A stretch of DNA of 44,709 nucleotides from Kitasatospora sp. MBT63 (lineage in GTDB: Bacteria; Actinomycetota; Actinomycetes; Streptomycetales; Streptomycetaceae), in the NCBI RefSeq assembly GCF_000710465.2, contig NZ_JAIZ01000627.1, forward strand, positions 19,850 to 64,558, read 5' to 3'. The position numbers were made by a program, and so were the translations under genes. The first letter of the stretch is position 1. Every line of letters starts with the position of its first letter. The notes beneath the pieces are model-generated. The model had not been told where the DNA came from. It saw nothing but the letters and a program-made list of their open reading frames with translations, and did no database searches. Of the stretch, positions 23,953-32,338 are shown piece by piece.

Positions 23953-25332
23953 TCAGCCGCCGGTGCAGGTCCGGTCGACGGTGAGGTCAAGGAAGTGGGT
24001 GGAGCAGGAGATGCAGGGGTCGTGGTTGCGGATGGCCCGTTCGCAGATCGCGGTCAGCTCGGCGTCGGTCGGCTCCCCAGCCCTCAGGTGTTCCTGCACC
24101 GTTCGGCGGAGGTCCTCCTCGATCGCGTCCTGGTTCTGCGCGGTCGGCGGCACCAGCACGGCCTCGGTGACGGTCCCTCGCGCGTCGAGGGTGTAGCGGT
24201 GGTGGAGCAGGCCGCGGGGTGCCTCCGTCGCCCCGTGGCCGGTGCCGGCGCGTGGTGGCACCTCGACGTACGGGCGTGGCGGAGGCTCGTACGCCTCGAT
24301 GAGGCGCAGGGCCTCGTCGACGGCGTGGAGCACTTCGACCGCCCGCACGATGATGCTGCGGTAGGGGTTGCGGCAGACGTCGCCCTGCCGGGGGTCGCCG
24401 AGCCCGGCGTCCTGCGCGGCCTGGACGGCGACCGGCGAGAGCAGGCGTCCGCTGATGGCGTAACGGGCGAGCGGGCCGGTCAGGTGGCGGCGGCCGTCCA
24501 GCCGGGCGTGCAGGGCGGTGGAGTGCGGGACCTGGTTCTCCACGACGTGGTCGCCGAACTCCCGGACGCCGAAGGTGCGGGTGGGCAGCGCGCGCCGGGT
24601 CGTGGCGGGAAGTCCGGCGGTGTGGGGTGCGGCCATGACGGTCGGGGTGCCCGACTCGATGGCGTAGGTGCCGGGCTCGGCCAGGGCGAGCAGGTCGTGG
24701 TCGCACCCCGCGTCGGGAAAGTCGAATCCGGCCACCCAGCGCACGGTCTGCGTGGCGTCCTCCCGCGCCCGCCTCAACTGCTCCTCCAGTGGACGCAGTT
24801 CGGCCCTGCTCGGCACCCGGTGGAAGCCTCCGAGGCGGACGTTGACCGGGTGGATCGCCCGGCCGCCGAGCAGTTCGATGATCGCGTTTCCGGCCTGCTT
24901 GAGTCGCAGCCCGCGTTCGACGTCCGCGCGCCTGGAGCGGGCCAGTTCGACGACGTTGTCGCAGCCGTGGAAGTCGGGCGCGTGCAGCAGATGGACGTGC
25001 AGGGTGTGGCTCTCGATCCACTCTCCGCAGTAGATCAGCCGCCGCAGTGCGGCCAGCTGTCCGTCCACCACCGCACCGCAGGCGTCCTCGATCGCCCGGC
25101 AGGCGCTCAGCTGGTAGGCGACCGGGCAGATTCCGCAGATCCGGGAGGTGATGTCGGGCGGTTCGGTGTAGGAGCGTCCGCGCAGGAACGCCTCGAAGAA
25201 GCGCGGGGGTTCGTAGATGGCGAGTCGCGCCTCGGCGACGTCGTCACCCTGGACCCGAAGGTACAGGGAGCCCTCGCCCTCGACGCGCGCCAGCGATCCG
25301 ACGTGCAGCACCCTGGAGCCGCGATGGGTCAC
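23953..25332 (-). CDS. NiFe hydrogenase large (catalytic) subunit, group 3b-like
   Basis: A 459-residue catalytic subunit carrying the Ni-Fe(CN)2CO site. The L1 motif [11 protein letters not shown] supplies Cys66 and Cys69; the L2 motif DPCISCSTH supplies Cys440 and Cys443, ending at His446. Thirteen residues follow His446 and would be removed by a maturation protease. The short form of the motifs and the association with separate small, FAD/NAD(P)-binding and 4Fe-4S subunits indicate a cytosolic group 3b (NAD(P)-linked) enzyme. Start is the GTG at 25332 with AGGAGGAAC ahead and a GTGA overlap with the small-subunit stop; the frame is open 90 codons further upstream, which overlap the small-subunit gene. 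It could vent electrons as H2 or take up H2 in hypoxia. Confidence 0.93.
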   Translation of the reverse strand: MTHRGSRVLHVGSLARVEGEGSLYLRVQGDDVAEARLAIYEPPRFFEAFLRGRSYTEPPDITSRICGICPVAYQLSACRAIEDACGAVVDGQLAALRRLIYCGEWIESHTLHVHLLHAPDFHGCDNVVELARSRRADVERGLRLKQAGNAIIELLGGRAIHPVNVRLGGFHRVPSRAELRPLEEQLRRAREDATQTVRWVAGFDFPDAGCDHDLLALAEPGTYAIESGTPTVMAAPHTAGLPATTRRALPTRTFGVREFGDHVVENQVPHSTALHARLDGRRHLTGPLARYAISGRLLSPVAVQAAQDAGLGDPRQGDVCRNPYRSIIVRAVEVLHAVDEALRLIEAYEPPPRPYVEVPPRAGTGHGATEAPRGLLHHRYTLDARGTVTEAVLVPPTAQNQDAIEEDLRRTVQEHLRAGEPTDAELTAICERAIRNHDPCISCSTHFLDLTVDRTCTGG

Positions 25333-26117
25333 CGTTCCTCCTCCTTCCGTGAGGCCGCGTCGAACGCGGGGGCAGCGGTGTTGAAGGTCCGCAGCACCCG
25401 CACGACGTCGAGGGTGTCCATGCCGTCGCGGCGCAGCAGTGGGATGAAGGAGGGGAAGTTGGTGGAGTTGCTCGGACCGAAGCAGCCGTAGCAGCCGCGG
25501 CCGTAGGTGGGACAGATGGCGCCGCAGCCGGCGTGGGTGACCGGGCCGAGGCAGGGGGTGCCGTGGGCGACCGTGACGCAGACCGTGCCGCGCTGCTTGC
25601 ACTCGAAGCAGACGCTGTGCGCGGGGATGTCCGGCCGGCGTCCGGCCAGGTGGGCGGTGATGACCTCCAGGAGCTGGCGACGGTCGACGGGGCAGCCGCG
25701 CAGTTCGAAGTCGACGGGGACGTGGGCGCCGATCGGGGTGGAGGTGGCGAGCGTCGCGATGTAGTCGGGGCGGGCGTAGACGGCGGCCTGGAACTCGGCG
25801 ACGTCGGCGTAGTTGCGCAGCGCCTGGACGCCGCCGGCGGTGGCGCAGGCGCCGATGGTGACCAGGCGCGCGGAGACGGCGCGGATGTGCTGGATCCGTT
25901 CGACGTCCTGGGGGGTGGTCACCGAGCCCTCGACCAGGGACAGGTCGTACGGACCGGGCGCGTCGGCGCTGGAAGCCTCGAGGAAGTGTGCGATCTCCAC
26001 CTGTTCGGCGAGGCCGAGCAGTTCGTCCTCGCAGTCCAGCAGGGTGAGCTGGCAGCCGTCGCAGGAGGCGAACTTCCAGACCGCGAGCTTCGGACGCCTA
26101 CGGGGTTCGGCGGTCAT
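25329..26117 (-). CDS. NiFe hydrogenase small subunit
   Basis: A 262-residue Fe-S subunit that relays electrons from the Ni-Fe site. Proximal-cluster cysteines are in [22 protein letters not shown] and [12 protein letters not shown] Cys-rich C-terminal half ([21 protein letters not shown], and [15 protein letters not shown]) supplies ligands for two further 4Fe-4S clusters, as in group 3 small subunits. There is no Tat signal peptide, so the enzyme is cytosolic. The ATG at 26117 is preceded by GGGAG and lies 1 nt after the FAD/NAD(P) subunit stop. Confidence 0.93.
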   Translation of the reverse strand: MTAEPRRRPKLAVWKFASCDGCQLTLLDCEDELLGLAEQVEIAHFLEASSADAPGPYDLSLVEGSVTTPQDVERIQHIRAVSARLVTIGACATAGGVQALRNYADVAEFQAAVYARPDYIATLATSTPIGAHVPVDFELRGCPVDRRQLLEVITAHLAGRRPDIPAHSVCFECKQRGTVCVTVAHGTPCLGPVTHAGCGAICPTYGRGCYGCFGPSNSTNFPSFIPLLRRDGMDTLDVVRVLRTFNTAAPAFDAASRKEEER

Positions 26118-26118
26118 T

Positions 26119-26937
26119 TCACAACTCCCTGACCAGGAGGAGTGCGCGGGCGGCCGTCCAGGTCACCACCGGGCCGTCACGGCACAGCAGGAGAGGGCCG
26201 AGCTGGCAGTGCCCGCAGTGGCCGATGGCGCAGTGCATGGTCCGCTCCAGCGAGACCGCAATCCGGTCGGGGTCGGTACCTCGGTGCACGAGTTCCGCGG
26301 CGGTGGCGCGGATCATCGGCTCGGGGCCGCAGATGAAGGCCGCAGCCGTGGTCGGATCGAAGTCGGCGCGGTCCAGCAGGGTCGTGACGACACCGACTTC
26401 CCCGTTCCACCGGTCGTCGGGGCGGTCGACGGTGACCAGCACCCGCGCCGAGCGGCCCCAGGCACGGGTCTCCGGGACGTAGAGCAGGTCCCGGGGCGTG
26501 CGCGAGCCGATCAGGACGTTCGGCCGCCCGTACTCCGGTGGCGCGGCGAGGGCGGCGCGGACGAGCGGGCGCAACGGTGCCAGACCGATGCCGCCGGCGA
26601 CGACCAGCAGGTCCCGGCCGGCTGCCGAGGGCAGTTCCCAGCCGGTGCCGAACGGGCCGCGCACCCCGACCGTCGCGCCGGCCTCGAGCCCGTGCAGGGC
26701 GGCGGAGATCGCGCCGACGTTCCGGACCGTGTGCGTCAGCCTGTCCCCGTCGATGCCGCTGACCGACAGCGGGATGTCACCGACGCCGAACGCGTACACC
26801 ATCGCGAACTGGCCGGGCGCGAAGGGTGGCAGAGCCGACCGAACGGGTTCCAGCACGATCGTGGCGGTGTCCGGCGCCTCGGGCACGCGTGCGATCACCC
26901 GGTAGGACCGCGGAGGTGCGGCAGCGGGCGCCGTCAT
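26119..26937 (-). CDS. Hydrogenase FAD/NAD(P)-binding reductase subunit
   Basis: A 272-residue subunit of the ferredoxin-NADP reductase/PyrK type. An FAD-binding barrel (about 10-95, [20 protein letters not shown]) is followed by a nucleotide-binding domain (about 100-220, [18 protein letters not shown], and [16 protein letters not shown]). A C-terminal 2Fe-2S site has four Cys in [23 protein letters not shown]. It passes electrons between NAD(P)H and the Fe-S chain. ATG at 26937 overlaps the stop of the cyclic-nucleotide-binding gene (ATGA). NADH versus NADPH preference cannot be read safely. Confidence 0.92.
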   Translation of the reverse strand: MTAPAAAPPRSYRVIARVPEAPDTATIVLEPVRSALPPFAPGQFAMVYAFGVGDIPLSVSGIDGDRLTHTVRNVGAISAALHGLEAGATVGVRGPFGTGWELPSAAGRDLLVVAGGIGLAPLRPLVRAALAAPPEYGRPNVLIGSRTPRDLLYVPETRAWGRSARVLVTVDRPDDRWNGEVGVVTTLLDRADFDPTTAAAFICGPEPMIRATAAELVHRGTDPDRIAVSLERTMHCAIGHCGHCQLGPLLLCRDGPVVTWTAARALLLVREL

Positions 26938-27404
26938 CCCGCTGTTCCGCCGGTATCGGTGCCGGGCGGCGCGTAGAGGTCCAGCAGCCGGGCACGGGTC
27001 GCTGCCAGTCTCCGCGCGATCACCGCCGCGACCCCGTGGGTCACCGCCAGGCCGAAGGCCGGGTCCTGCGCACACGCGGCGCGGACCCGCCCGGCATCGA
27101 ACTCGGCGGCCAGCAGGGTGCTGCGGGCCCGGGCGCCCAGGTGCCAGCGGTAGGGCTCGAACAGCCAGGACCAGCCGAGCAGGTCTCCTTCACCGAGGGT
27201 CTCCACGACCGCCGGCCGTCGGCCGGGGACGTGGACGTCCAGGGCCGCGCCGCCGGAGCGGATGATCCAGAACCGGTCGGCCGAGCCGCCCTCCTCGAAG
27301 ATCCGGGTGCCTGCGGGGATCGACACGTCACGGGCGAACGCGGCCAGCCGGTCCCGGTGGCCCGGCGGCAGTGCGCCGAGGAAGCCCCGCTGGAGGGGGG
27401 TCAC
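26934..27404 (-). CDS. Cyclic-nucleotide-binding-domain protein embedded in the hydrogenase operon
   Basis: A 156-residue protein consisting of one CAP/CRP-type effector domain: FARDVSIPAGTRIFEEGGSA, DRFWIIRSGGAALDVHVPGR, VETLGEGDLLGWSWLFEPYR, and a helix with TLLAAEFDAGRVRAACAQDP. A C-terminal helical stretch (about 120-145) follows, but there is no DNA-binding helix-turn-helix. Start is the GTG at 27404, overlapping the stop of the 4Fe-4S subunit (GTGA), and its stop overlaps the next gene (ATGA). It is thus translated in lock-step with hydrogenase subunits and may be an allosteric or assembly partner. The phosphate-binding Arg typical of cAMP binders (GE.AL..) is not clear, so the ligand is open. 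Confidence 0.85.
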   Translation of the reverse strand: MTPLQRGFLGALPPGHRDRLAAFARDVSIPAGTRIFEEGGSADRFWIIRSGGAALDVHVPGRRPAVVETLGEGDLLGWSWLFEPYRWHLGARARSTLLAAEFDAGRVRAACAQDPAFGLAVTHGVAAVIARRLAATRARLLDLYAPPGTDTGGTAG

Positions 27405-28558
27405 GACGGGCCCGTCCCGTCGGGCGGGCGGGCCGCACGCTCCCGGTCGAGCGCGTGGGCCTCCTCGGTGATGTCGATGCCGACCGGACACCACACGATG
27501 CAGCGCCCGCAGCCGACGCACCCGGAGCTGCCGAACTGGTCGAACCAGGTGCCGAGTTTGTGGGTGGCCCACTGCCGGTAGCGGCTGCGCGGCGACTCGC
27601 GGACCGGTCCGGTCGGCAGGTGGGAGAAGTCGAGGTCGAAGCAGGACTCCCAGTGCCGCCAGCGCTCGGCGTGGTCGCCGGTCAGATCCGTGACGTCCTC
27701 GGTGCTGGTGCAGAAGCAGGTCGGGCAGACCATGGTGCAGTTGCCGCAGGTCAGGCAGCGGGCGGCGACGTCGTCCCAGCGTTCGGCGGTGAGGGTCTCG
27801 CGCATCAGCGTCTGCAGGTCCACCAAGGGCATGCTGCGGCCCATCCGGTCCGCGGCCTGCGCGACGCGCTCGCGGGCGGCGGTGGCGGTCGCGGGGTCGG
27901 CGGCGCGCTGCGGGAGCTCGGCCAGGACCGACGCGCCTTCCTCGCTACCGGCGCGCACCAGGAACCGGTGCCCGTCGGCGTCCACCACCTCGGTCAGGGC
28001 GAGGTCGTATCCGGGCCCGGTGGCCGGCCCGGTCCCCATCGACACGCAGAAGCAGGTGGCGCCGGGCTCGGTGCACTCCACCGCCACCAGGAATGCCCGC
28101 TCGCGGCGCCCCTGGTAGGAGGGATCGGTGTACCGGCCGCCGGTGAGCACCCGGTCCTGGATCGCGATGGCCCGCAGGTCACAGGGGCGCACCCCGAGGA
28201 ACGCGTACGAGGGGGCCACGGTGTCGTCCTCGGTGACCACCAGGTCGCCGTCGGGCGTGCGCTCGGCGCTCCACTCCCGCACCCGTGGCGGATGCAGGAA
28301 GGTCTTCCAGGACTGCGGGCCCGCGCTGTGTGCGAACGCGGCGCCGTCCTGGCGCTCCCGCAGCCGGTACGTTCCGGCCTCCAGCTCGACCCCCCGGCCG
28401 TAGGGCAGCTCGCCTCCGCCGGAGATCTCGGCCAGCACGATCGCCCCGTCCCGGACGGTGGGGCCGATGACGGTCCGGCCGCGGCCGGTGAGGGTCGCGA
28501 TCAGCGCGTCCAGGCCGTCCTTGCCGATCACCACGGGGCTGCTGCCGTCCGTCGCCAC
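27401..28558 (-). CDS. Hydrogenase 4Fe-4S dicluster (beta) subunit
   Basis: A 385-residue subunit similar to the beta subunit of sulfhydrogenase-type group 3b enzymes and anaerobic sulfite reductase A. The C-terminal half has two ferredoxin-type cluster motifs, CLTCGNCTMVCPTC (about 280-293) and CVGCGRCIVWCPVG (about 350-363). The N-terminal half has FLGVRPCDLRAIAIQDR, typical of this family. GTG at 28558 follows AGGAGG by 5 nt. It is the first gene of the five-gene hydrogenase transcript. CATACT (28591-28596, reverse strand) is a possible -10. No copy of the island's palindrome is seen here. Confidence 0.92.
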   Translation of the reverse strand: MATDGSSPVVIGKDGLDALIATLTGRGRTVIGPTVRDGAIVLAEISGGGELPYGRGVELEAGTYRLRERQDGAAFAHSAGPQSWKTFLHPPRVREWSAERTPDGDLVVTEDDTVAPSYAFLGVRPCDLRAIAIQDRVLTGGRYTDPSYQGRRERAFLVAVECTEPGATCFCVSMGTGPATGPGYDLALTEVVDADGHRFLVRAGSEEGASVLAELPQRAADPATATAARERVAQAADRMGRSMPLVDLQTLMRETLTAERWDDVAARCLTCGNCTMVCPTCFCTSTEDVTDLTGDHAERWRHWESCFDLDFSHLPTGPVRESPRSRYRQWATHKLGTWFDQFGSSGCVGCGRCIVWCPVGIDITEEAHALDRERAARPPDGTGPS

Positions 28559-28728
28559 CGCACCTCCTCGATCGACGCCACCGTGCGGCCCAGTATGGGG
28601 AGTGCGGCGGCGCCGGGTACGGAACGGCGGTGCCGCTGTGGTCCAAGTGGCGCTGCCCTGCACTCGAACGAGCCCCAGCGGCTCCTGGGGGAGCTTGGCG
28701 GGTACCGCGGCCGGGAAGGGCAGGCCGG

Positions 28729-29232
28729 GTGAACACCACTGCGCGGATCACCGTGATCGGTGTCGGCAACGAGTACCGGCGTGACGACGGGGTCGGTTGG
28801 GCCGTCGTCACGCGGCTGGCGGAGCGCCTCCGGAACGCCCCCTCGCCGGGCCGGGCCGCCCTCGTGGTGTGCGACGGCGACCCCGCCCGGCTAATCTCCC
28901 ACTGGGAGGGCGCGGACCTCGCCATCGTCGTGGACGCTGCGCACGCCCACCCCGGGCGACCCGGCCGGGTGCACCGCCTGGAGCTGGCCGGCGGGCGGCT
29001 CGCGGTGGCGGACGGCGCGACGAGCTCCCACGGGCTGGGCATGGGCGACGCCGTGGAGCTCGCCCGTGAGCTGGACCGCCTGCCGGCCCTCCTGGTCGTC
29101 TACGCGGTGGAGGGAGCCGACTGCTCCCCCGGCACGGGCCTGTCGGCGCCGGTCGGGGCCGCCGTGGACAGCCTCGCCGACGAGATCGCGGGGCAGATCG
29201 CGGACCACCACCGCCGCATCGCCGGCAGGTGA
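28729..29232 (+). CDS. Hydrogenase maturation protease
   Basis: A 167-residue endopeptidase of the HyaD/HybD family that trims the large subunit C-terminus after nickel insertion. Signature segments are ITVIGVGNEYRRDDGVGWAV (residues 5-24, with a metal-binding acidic residue), ADLAIVVDAAHA (about 64-75) and ATSSHGLGMGDAVELARELD (about 96-115). Start is the GTG at 28729, with GGAAGGG about 10 nt upstream. It is divergent from the hydrogenase operon across 170 bp. No hypA-F genes are present in the window, so the remaining maturation must be encoded elsewhere. Confidence 0.9.
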   Translation: MNTTARITVIGVGNEYRRDDGVGWAVVTRLAERLRNAPSPGRAALVVCDGDPARLISHWEGADLAIVVDAAHAHPGRPGRVHRLELAGGRLAVADGATSSHGLGMGDAVELARELDRLPALLVVYAVEGADCSPGTGLSAPVGAAVDSLADEIAGQIADHHRRIAGR

Positions 29233-29264
29233 GGCTCCGAGTGCGGCGACGGCCGCCCGGATGG

Positions 29265-29308
29265 GGCCCGACCGGCCCTGTCCCAGCCGCCGGGGGCAGG
29301 GGGACAGT
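29265..29308 (+). promoter_or_regulatory. Candidate OsdR/DosR-type box and -10 for the CBS-BON gene
   Basis: Box GGCCCGACCGGCCC (29265-29278), 24 nt, GACAGT (29303-29308), with the box ending 65 nt before the ATG at 29344. Spacing and the -10 hexamer are identical to those of the paralogue promoter at 13585-13628. Confidence 0.65.
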
Positions 29309-29343
29309 GGCAGGAGGAGGACCTCGGCGGAGGAGTGAGGACC

Positions 29344-30048
29344 ATGCAGCACCGCACCGTCAGCGACGTGATGACCCGCCGGGTCGTCACCGCACGGCCC
29401 GGCACGCCGTTCAAGGAGATCGCCGAACTCCTCGATCGCAACGGCATCACCGCCGTCCCGGTCGTGGACGACCGGAACCACCCACTCGGCGTCGTCTCGG
29501 AGGCGGACCTGCTCCGCCGGCAGGCCCGCCTCCCCGATCCCCAAGGCCACACCGACCCACTGTACGGGCAGCCGGACAGTCTGACCGGGGCGGAGACCGC
29601 GGAGAGCCTGATGACCAGCCCGGCCGTCTGTGCGCGCCCCGGATGGAGCGTCGTCGAAGCCGCCCGGACCATGGACCGCGAGAGGATCAAGCGCCTCCCG
29701 GTCGTCGACGAGACCGAACGGCTCACCGGCATCGTCAGCCGCTCCGACCTCCTCCGGCTCTTTCTCCGGCATGACACGGCCATCCGCGAGGAGATCAGCC
29801 GTGATGTTCTGGACCGAACCCTGAACCTCGCCCCCGGCACGGTGCAGGTCGCCGTCCATGAGGGTGTCGTCACCCTTTCCGGGAGAGTGGAACGGCAGGA
29901 CCTGCTCCCCGTGATCGAACGTCTCTGCGCCTCGATCGACGGTGTGGTCTCCGTCCACCAGACCATCACCCGGCTCCGCGACGACATCGGAGCCCCGCAG
30001 CGGCCCAGCACCCACGAGGGCCTCGGCTCCCCTGCCCGTCACGGCTGA
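29344..30048 (+). CDS. CBS-CBS-BON domain protein
   Basis: A 234-residue paralogue of the 12854-13549 protein. CBS1 (about 7-60) has ITAVPVVDDRNHPLGVVSEADLL; CBS2 (about 90-142) has [30 protein letters not shown]; a BON domain follows (about 150-212, [20 protein letters not shown]). I use the ATG at 29344 (GTGAGGACC ahead); a GTG three codons earlier is less likely because the paralogues share the MQHR/MRHR start. The short C-terminal tail is Pro/Ser-rich. Predicted adenylate-binding effector; no catalytic domain. Confidence 0.9.
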   Translation: MQHRTVSDVMTRRVVTARPGTPFKEIAELLDRNGITAVPVVDDRNHPLGVVSEADLLRRQARLPDPQGHTDPLYGQPDSLTGAETAESLMTSPAVCARPGWSVVEAARTMDRERIKRLPVVDETERLTGIVSRSDLLRLFLRHDTAIREEISRDVLDRTLNLAPGTVQVAVHEGVVTLSGRVERQDLLPVIERLCASIDGVVSVHQTITRLRDDIGAPQRPSTHEGLGSPARHG

Positions 30049-30130
30049 CGGCGGGCCCGGACGCCAAACATGATGGCGGTACATGAGCATGCGGCCGGCG
30101 CCCCCGTGCGGGCCGGGAGAACGAGGCACG

Positions 30131-30193
30131 GGCCAGTACTGCGTGCAGCACGCGTCCTGCCCGGTCGTCGTGATCCGCCACGACGCAGAGTGA
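30131..30193 (+). pseudogene. Universal stress protein C-terminal remnant
   Basis: A 21-codon segment ending in a stop at 30193 reads GTGQYCVQHASCPVVVIRHD. This is the last strand of a UspA domain (compare HCVQHAPCPVVVVRH in the 35685-36131 protein). Upstream bases do not encode the rest of the domain in any frame. It appears to be the tail of a deleted USP gene lying between a CBS-BON gene and the DUF1876 promoter. Confidence 0.7.
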
Positions 30194-30293
30194 AGCCCGG
30201 CTCAGGAGGCCGACCTCCCCTCCGCGGACACGGTAGGCAACCCCGGCGCAAGCGCTGTCCCGCAGCCACGCCGGACCGTCCGGCCCACGATTG

Positions 30294-30336
30294 GGGCCGG
30301 TGGGCCCATGTCCGGCGGCCCCGCGCGGAGCAGCAT
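30294..30336 (+). promoter_or_regulatory. Candidate OsdR/DosR-type box and -10 for the DUF1876-nitroreductase unit
   Basis: Box GGGCCGGTGGGCCC (30294-30307; one mismatch) followed after 23 nt by CAGCAT (30331-30336). The leader to the ATG at 30415 would be about 72 nt. Confidence 0.52.
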
Positions 30337-30414
30337 GGAGGCAAGATCGAACAACGGGACGGGGCCGAGGCGCGCGGCGGTCCGCAGCGCCCGACCGGAA
30401 GGGACCTACCGGCC

Positions 30415-30705
30415 ATGACCGCCAGCGACATCACCGTGCAGCGCCGGACCAAGCGGTGGACCCTGCATCTGCAGCTTTTCGAGGAGGACGACATCACCAC
30501 GGCGCACGTCGTCCTCGACACCGGTGACAACACCCTTCGCAGCCGCGGCCTCGCACGGCGCGGCCCGCACGACCCTGCCGTCCCCGAGATCGGCGACGAG
30601 TTCGCGGCCGGACGCGCCTTGGTCGACCTCGGCCACCAGTTGCTGCGCGCGGGAACCTCCGACGCCGCCGCGTCCGACCCGCCCCGCACGCATGACACCG
30701 CGTAG
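30415..30705 (+). CDS. DUF1876 protein (Rv1738-like, HPF-fold family)
   Basis: A 96-residue protein with the DUF1876 pattern: KRWTLHLQLFEEDDITTAHVVLDTGDNTLRSRGLARRGPHD...PEIGDEFAAGRALVDLGHQLL. The mycobacterial relatives Rv1738 and Rv2632c belong here; Rv1738 is one of the most strongly DosR-induced genes, and its structure resembles ribosome hibernation-promoting factors. A role in silencing ribosomes is therefore plausible but inferred. ATG at 30415, with GGAAGGGACC about 10 nt upstream. The nitroreductase begins 46 nt downstream and probably shares the transcript. Confidence 0.9.
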   Translation: MTASDITVQRRTKRWTLHLQLFEEDDITTAHVVLDTGDNTLRSRGLARRGPHDPAVPEIGDEFAAGRALVDLGHQLLRAGTSDAAASDPPRTHDTA

Positions 30706-30751
30706 GCCGTCCATCCGAGGACGGGAGAACCGGAAGAGGGAGCTGTCCGCC

Positions 30752-31768
30752 ATGCCCGAGCAAGCCCTGACCCTGGAACAGCTGAGGTTCCTGGCCGCCG
30801 CGGCGAGCGCGGCGCCCTCCCTGCACAACAGCCAGCCCTGGCTCTTCGTCCCGATGCCCGACTCGCTCGGCCTGCGTGTCCACAGCGACCCGGGGCGCGC
30901 CCTGCCGCTCATCGATCCGGACGGCCGGGCGCTGCACATTTCGGTGGGCGCGGCCCTGTTCAACCTGCGCGTGGCCGGACTGCGGCTCGGCCGGGACCCG
31001 CAGGTGCGGCTGCTGCCCGACCCGGACGAGCCGGGGCTGGCGGCCACGGTCCGCCTCTCCGGACCCGCTCCCACGCCGTCTCCGTACGGACCGGACCTCT
31101 ACGAGGCGATCGGGCTGCGCCACTCCAGCCGCCAGCCCTTCGCCAATCGTGACGTTCCCGAGGCGGTCATCGGTGAGCTGACGGCGGCGGCCCTCGGCGA
31201 AGGCGCGGTGCTCTCATCGCTGGAGGAGGACGGGGTGCGCCGGGTGCTCGCCCTGACCGCCGACGCCGAACGCCGCACCGGAGCCGACCTGGCGCGGATG
31301 GCCGAGACCCGGAGCTGGCTGCGTCTGGACGGGCCGGCCGAGGACGGGATCCCGGTCGCCGCCCTCGGTCCCCAGGACCACGACGCCCGCGTACCCGTGC
31401 GCGCTTTCACCCCTGGGGCATCGGCCAGCACACCGTCCCAGCGCTTCGAGGCGCTGCCGCAGCTGGCCACGCTCACCACCCACGGCGACCGGCCGGCGGA
31501 CTGGCTCCGCGCCGGCCAGGCCCTGCAACGCGTCTGGCTGTTGGCGACGGCCGACGGTCTGCGCGTCTCCGTGCTGCACCAGGCCGTCGAATGGCCCGAC
31601 ACCCGCTGGGGCCTGCGCGACCCGGATGACGGCATCGGCCACGTCCAGCTCGTCCTGCGTCTCGGCTACGGGCCGCCCGGACCCGTCACCCCGCGCCGGC
31701 CGGTCGAGGAGATCCTCGACCTGACCGGCTACCGGCAGCCCGCCGCGCGCGGAGAGTCCGCGTGCTGA
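30752..31768 (+). CDS. Acg-family nitroreductase-like flavoprotein
   Basis: A 338-residue second member of the Acg family. It has AAASAAPSLHNSQPWLF, DGRALHISVGAALFNLRVAG, GLRHSSRQPF, DWLRAGQALQRVWLLAT and VLRLGYGPPG in the same order as the 5775-6776 protein. ATG at 30752 has GAGGGAG 9 nt upstream; the open frame upstream overlaps the DUF1876 gene. FMN binding is expected from the family; substrates are unknown. Pairing of an Acg protein with a DUF1876 protein in one unit mirrors dormancy-regulon content in mycobacteria. Confidence 0.9.
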   Translation: MPEQALTLEQLRFLAAAASAAPSLHNSQPWLFVPMPDSLGLRVHSDPGRALPLIDPDGRALHISVGAALFNLRVAGLRLGRDPQVRLLPDPDEPGLAATVRLSGPAPTPSPYGPDLYEAIGLRHSSRQPFANRDVPEAVIGELTAAALGEGAVLSSLEEDGVRRVLALTADAERRTGADLARMAETRSWLRLDGPAEDGIPVAALGPQDHDARVPVRAFTPGASASTPSQRFEALPQLATLTTHGDRPADWLRAGQALQRVWLLATADGLRVSVLHQAVEWPDTRWGLRDPDDGIGHVQLVLRLGYGPPGPVTPRRPVEEILDLTGYRQPAARGESAC

Positions 31769-31871
31769 CGCACGGACCAGGTGCAGGCCGTGGGCCCGGC
31801 GGTGGCCGGGGCCGCCTTCGGGCACCGGTCCGCCACCCACCCGGATCCGTACCGGAACAAGGAGGTTCACC

Positions 31872-32324
31872 ATGGCGGGCACGGCTGATCGTGGACAGAC
31901 CATCGTGGTCGGCGTCGACGGCTCGCCCTCCTCGCGAGCGGCGCTGCGCTGGGCCCTGGCGCAGGCGAGGCTCGAAGGTGCCGCGGTCGAGGCCGTGACC
32001 GCCTGGGACTTCCCGCCCCTCAGCGGCTGGGGGCTGACGATCCCGGGGCCGCAGATCGAGGAGGCGGCCCGCCTGGCGCTGGCCGACACCGTGGAGCAGG
32101 AGCAGGAGGGGGACGCGCCCGGGCCGCCGGTCCCGGTCCGGCAACGGACCGAGTACGGCCACCCGGCGGACGTCCTGCTGCAGGCCGCCGGCGGAGCACA
32201 CCTGCTGGTGGTCGGGACCAGGGGCCTCGGCGGCTTCACCGGCACCCTGCTCGGATCGGTGAGCCGCCACTGCGTGGAACACGCACCCTGTCCCGTGGTC
32301 GTCGTGCGCACCACCGGCACCTGA
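31872..32324 (+). CDS. Universal stress protein, single UspA domain
   Basis: A 150-residue USP with QTIVVGVDGSPSSRAALRWA at the N-terminus, the ATP loop LLVVGTRGLGGFTGTLLGSVS, and VEHAPCPVVVVR at the end. The ATG at 31872 is preceded by AAGGAGG. It lies 103 bp after the nitroreductase and 14 bp before a tandem USP, so the pair is surely one transcript. No clear operator is seen in the 103-bp gap; readthrough from the DUF1876 promoter is possible. Confidence 0.93.
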   Translation: MAGTADRGQTIVVGVDGSPSSRAALRWALAQARLEGAAVEAVTAWDFPPLSGWGLTIPGPQIEEAARLALADTVEQEQEGDAPGPPVPVRQRTEYGHPADVLLQAAGGAHLLVVGTRGLGGFTGTLLGSVSRHCVEHAPCPVVVVRTTGT

Positions 32325-32338
32325 CGGACGGAGGCACC

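Noticed and set aside
30415..30705. DUF1876 protein as a toxin-antitoxin component
   Set aside because: Its size is suggestive, but the sequence matches DUF1876 and no partner gene fits; the neighbour is an Acg nitroreductase.
31769..31871. GGGCCGCCTTCGGG and GGGCCCGGCGGTGG as operators for the USP at 31872
   Set aside because: Neither is palindromic enough and no nAnnnT hexamer occurs at 23-25 nt.
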